The notes below the pieces were generated by a model. That model was not told the DNA's origin and did not search any database. It worked only from the letters and a program-made list of their open reading frames with translations. Positions 61,516 through 64,000 of a stretch of 64,000 nt of DNA are shown piece by piece. Position numbers and translations under genes: made by a program. Numbering within the stretch: position 1 is the stretch's first letter; each line of letters starts with the position of its first letter. This DNA is from JAMWDF01 sp964645405 (GTDB taxonomy: Bacteria > Ratteibacteria > UBA8468 > B48-G9 > DSTR01). The DNA lies in NCBI GenBank assembly GCA_964645405.1, contig CAZYCA010000042.1:186001-250000 (forward strand), read 5' to 3'.

Positions 61516-62308
61516 AGAACAACAGGAAAAGATAAACGAACGGATGAGTAAAATAAAGCATAAGATAATGGTTATGAGCGGTAAGGGTGGTGTAGGCAAG
61601 ACAACCGTATCAGTTAATCTATCCTGTGCCTTGTCTCTTATGGACAGGAAAGTAGGCCTTCTTGATATTGACCTGCATGGGCCCAATGTCGCAAAGATGC
61701 TTGGACTGGAAGGTAAGAAACTTTTAAGTAATGGGAAGGAAATAGAGCCATTTGGAGGTGTCTGTGGACTTAAAGTTATAAGTATGGCTATGATACTTGA
61801 AAGGCCAGATGAACCAGTTATATGGAGAGGACCACTAAAGACAGCGGCAATAAGACAGTTTTTAGGTGATGTAGGGTGGGGAGAACTTGACTATCTCATT
61901 ATAGATTCTCCACCAGGAACAGGAGATGAACTACTGAGCATATGCCAATCTATACCTGATATGGATGGTGTGGTTATTGTAACCACTCCTCAGGATGTCG
62001 CTACACTGGACTCAACGAAAGCAATTATGTTTGCAAAAAAACTTAATGTCCCTGTAATAGGTATTATAGAAAATATGAGTGGTTTTATCTGTCCACATTG
62101 TAAAAAAGAGGTAAATTTGTTTGGAGCAGGCGGTGGTGAAAAAACAGCGCACAATATGGAAGTGCCTTTCATTGGGAAGATACCACTGGAGACAGAAATA
62201 GTAAATAGTGGTGACTCGGGGAAACCCTTTATCCTTTTTAAAAATCTTGCAGCAACAGCAAATATGAACGAAATAGCAAAAAAAATTATAGGGGGAGAGG
62301 AGAACTAA
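61499..62308 (+). CDS. Mrp/NBP35-type Fe-S cluster carrier ATPase
   Basis: A 269-residue Mrp-family P-loop protein (SGKGGVGKTT near residues 27-36) that binds and transfers Fe-S clusters. The usual late CxxC is present (FICPHCKKE), and DSPPGTGDELLS and TTPQDVATLDS are family motifs. The N-terminal domain seen in many Mrp proteins is missing, leaving the single-domain form. It is the last intact gene of the Fur-box run before a broken DsrE-like gene. The start overlaps the preceding MinD-type gene. Confidence 0.93.
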   Translation: MKTQLEEQQEKINERMSKIKHKIMVMSGKGGVGKTTVSVNLSCALSLMDRKVGLLDIDLHGPNVAKMLGLEGKKLLSNGKEIEPFGGVCGLKVISMAMILERPDEPVIWRGPLKTAAIRQFLGDVGWGELDYLIIDSPPGTGDELLSICQSIPDMDGVVIVTTPQDVATLDSTKAIMFAKKLNVPVIGIIENMSGFICPHCKKEVNLFGAGGGEKTAHNMEVPFIGKIPLETEIVNSGDSGKPFILFKNLAATANMNEIAKKIIGGEEN

Positions 62309-62596
62309 TAATGCTTTTCGGTTTGGAAATTTTACTTTAAAAGACAAAGATGAAGTAAAAATATTTCTTCTCTTGCCAAAGGGGTAGAATGCGAATCTCT
62401 TGATACAGATAAGTTTAAGGTCACAGAACAAATGCGCTTGTTTATTGATAATGGTGGTACAATATTTGCTTGTGAGAGTTGTCTTAAAATTCGTCAATCT
62501 GAAGGTTCTGAAATGTGCCTATTGTCAACAATGAAAGATTGGTATGAGATAGTAAAATGGGCTGACGAGGAATCACATTTTAAAAATGAAAAGTGA
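62307..62596 (+). pseudogene. DsrE/TusD-like gene remnant, 5' truncated and frameshifted
   Basis: Two frames together give a DsrE-type protein. The first (62313 onward) reads AFRFGNFTLKDKDEVKIFLL; the second (62372 onward) reads LAKGVECESLDTDKF and continues to ACESCLKIRQSEGSEMCLLS. The usual N-terminal 15-20 residues with the start codon are missing right at the end of the Mrp gene. The frame changes near 62367-62378, as if two bases were inserted (TC in TTCTTCTC). DsrE-family proteins carry sulfur or act in small-molecule sulfur transfer, so this fits the Fe-S theme. A sequencing error could mimic the frameshift but not the missing start. Confidence 0.75.
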
Positions 62597-63350
62597 TATA
62601 GTAATTAAAGTAGAAAATTTAACCAAACGTTACGGCGATATTCTTGCTGTTGACCATATCAGTTTTGAAGTTAAAGAAGGTGAGGTTTTTGGATTTTTAG
62701 GCCCCAATGGCGCAGGGAAAACCTCTACCATAAGAATGCTTACTGGACTTTCCAGACCTACAGAGGGAAATGCGTCTATTTTTGGGCTTGATATCAATTC
62801 ACAAATTTTACAGATAAAGAAACAGCTTGGAGTTGTTCCAGAAATTTCCAATCTCTATGATGAATTATCTGCAATGGATAATCTGATATTTATGGCGCAA
62901 CTTTACGGTGTCCCAGGAGGAGAACGCAGAGAAAAAGCAGAAGAATTACTAAAAACCTTCAGGCTCTATGAGCGCAAAAACAGTCCCTTTCGCACATTTT
63001 CCCGAGGTATGAAGCGGGCTTTAACAATTGCTGCCGCTCTGATTCATAATCCTAAAATTCTTTTTTTAGATGAGCCTACAGTCGGATTAGATGTAGTAGC
63101 TGCTCGCTCGCTGCGTAATTTGATATCCAATCTTCGGCACCAAGGAATAACCATTTTTCTCACCACTCATTATTTAGAAGAAGCAGACCTTTTATGCGAC
63201 CGTGTGGCTATTCTTGTAAAAGGCAAAATTTTGGTAACTGATACTCCGTTAAATTTAAAAACAAAAACTGATAAAAAAACACTGGAAGAGGCATTTATGA
63301 AGATTACCGGTTTAGAGCCGGAAATTTTAGCGATTGAAAAAGGAAGGTAA
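62586..63350 (+). CDS. ABC transporter ATP-binding protein
   Basis: A 254-residue ABC ATPase of the drug/antibiotic (CcmA/DrrA-like) type: Walker A GPNGAGKTS, Q loop VVPEISNLYDELS, signature FSRGMKRALTIAAALIHNP, Walker B ILFLDEPTVGLDV and H-loop TTHYLEEAD. The signature reads FSRGM in place of LSGGQ, a common variant in this group. It should pair with the permease immediately downstream. The start lies inside the end of the DsrE-like remnant. The bases appear more AT-rich here than before 56000 (visual impression). Confidence 0.92.
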   Translation: MKSDIVIKVENLTKRYGDILAVDHISFEVKEGEVFGFLGPNGAGKTSTIRMLTGLSRPTEGNASIFGLDINSQILQIKKQLGVVPEISNLYDELSAMDNLIFMAQLYGVPGGERREKAEELLKTFRLYERKNSPFRTFSRGMKRALTIAAALIHNPKILFLDEPTVGLDVVAARSLRNLISNLRHQGITIFLTTHYLEEADLLCDRVAILVKGKILVTDTPLNLKTKTDKKTLEEAFMKITGLEPEILAIEKGR

Positions 63351-63351
63351 A

Positions 63352-64000
63352 ATGTGGCGCGATAATTTAAGAGGAATTTTCTATATTGCCTTAAAAGACA
63401 TAAAGACATATTACCTTAAGCCGCCAGCAATCAGCTGGGGCATTGTCTTTCCTATTACCTGGATTTTGGCTTTTTACTTAAGAAATCCTGGGGACTTTAA
63501 AGAATTGGTTCCCGGACTAATTGCAATGACGGTTCTTTTCAGCACTACTTCAGCCGAAGCAGTGGTAATAAATTTTGAACTAAGACTTGGAACTTTAGAA
63601 AGATTGCTTTTAGCGCCAATAAGTATAGGTGGAATATTTTTGGGAAAGGTTCTTGGAGGTGTTGTTTTCGGCTTTTTGATGACGACTTTTGTAACAATAG
63701 TTTCTGTGGTAGTGCTTAAACTCCATCCCAACATTCTTTCTCTCATCTTAATAATTTTGCCTTCACTATTTGTATTTTCTTCCCTTGGTGCTCTTTTGTG
63801 TGTAATGGTGAAAGAAGTTTTTGAAGCTCAGACATTGCTTAACCTTCCACGGTTTTTAATGATATTCTTGAGTGGTGTCATTTATCCAGTTTCCAAGATG
63901 CCTGTGGCGTTACAGTATTTTGCTTATATATTGCCTCTTACTTATACAGTAGATGGACTCAGGAAATCTTTTCTAACAAGTCCTGACAAGAGCGTATTTT
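63352..64000 (+). CDS. ABC-2 type permease, 3' end outside window
   Basis: The frame opens at ATG 63352, one base after the ATPase stop, and runs to the edge without a stop. The visible 216 residues have a cytoplasmic start (MWRDNLRGIFYIALKD) and about five hydrophobic segments, including ISWGIVFPITWILAFYL, LILIILPSLFVFSSLGALL and FLMIFLSGVIYPVSKM. These are features of the ABC-2 membrane family that pairs with the upstream ATPase. The PLTYTVDGLRKSF segment near the edge is typical of the C-terminal part. Cargo is unknown. Confidence 0.88.
   Translation, partial: MWRDNLRGIFYIALKDIKTYYLKPPAISWGIVFPITWILAFYLRNPGDFKELVPGLIAMTVLFSTTSAEAVVINFELRLGTLERLLLAPISIGGIFLGKVLGGVVFGFLMTTFVTIVSVVVLKLHPNILSLILIILPSLFVFSSLGALLCVMVKEVFEAQTLLNLPRFLMIFLSGVIYPVSKMPVALQYFAYILPLTYTVDGLRKSFLTSPDKSVF

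Overview
The window looks like chromosomal DNA of an uncultured, anaerobic, Gram-negative-type (diderm) heterotroph. Envelope markers are a TolB-like propeller, a TonB/TolA-type protein, a LolA-like carrier, a lipobox lipoprotein and a PilT ATPase. Two pseudopilins carry an H-X9-DG signature of the kind common in Planctomycetes/Lentisphaerae/Omnitrophota-like bacteria, which also tend to encode many UROD-fold proteins, DegT aminotransferases and amidohydrolases. Low-oxygen life is suggested by ferredoxin-type ATPases, a radical SAM activase-like protein and a rubrerythrin-like di-iron protein. I cannot place it in a phylum with confidence. One tRNA (Pro, TGG) is present. I see no rRNA, CRISPR array, insertion sequence or phage gene.

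Layout. 1-2845: LysM/TonB/TolB envelope operon. 3041-8441: single genes (aldo/keto reductase with ferredoxin tail, RidA, DUF192, PilT, ClpP-like, UROD-like, tRNA-Pro, lipoprotein). 8493-21459: a carbohydrate-related locus on the minus strand, with large secreted proteins, two pseudopilins, a GntR/LacI-type regulator with a consensus promoter, an amidohydrolase, a GHL6-like hydrolase and two medium-chain dehydrogenases. 21532-29809: housekeeping and small envelope genes (radical SAM, LolA-like, DAHP synthase, MFS, ACT-PFL pair). 29816-35524: a metal and redox island (CutA, DUF169, a permease fused to a heavy-metal domain, di-iron protein, flavodoxin-like reductase, CcdA).

35532-46368 is the most unusual part. 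It is a tightly packed minus-strand operon of ten genes: an ABC exporter with a zinc-ribbon front end, a DUF1854 protein, then two copies of a cassette made of a DegT aminotransferase, an amidohydrolase-fold protein without metal ligands, and an amidohydrolase with intact ligands. A D-aminoacylase-like and a threonine-dehydratase-like enzyme lie between the copies. Its promoter overlaps back-to-back with that of a class II aldolase gene (46501), whose -10 box sits inside a perfect 18-bp palindrome. 47487-55706 holds a purine-type permease, a DUF819 transporter, a third DegT aminotransferase, a creatininase-family protein, a second UROD-like protein and uronate isomerase (UxaC).

56430-64000: a Fur-family regulator with a near-consensus Fur box at its own promoter heads a co-directional run. 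It contains two small DUF5320-like proteins, two MinD-type ATPases with inserted ferredoxin domains around a permease/TIGR03943/His-rich membrane trio, and an Mrp ATPase. Then come a broken DsrE-family gene and an ABC transporter that runs off the window. This suggests a metal-responsive transport or Fe-S handling system. Seven promoters in the window carry a TGn extended -10 element.
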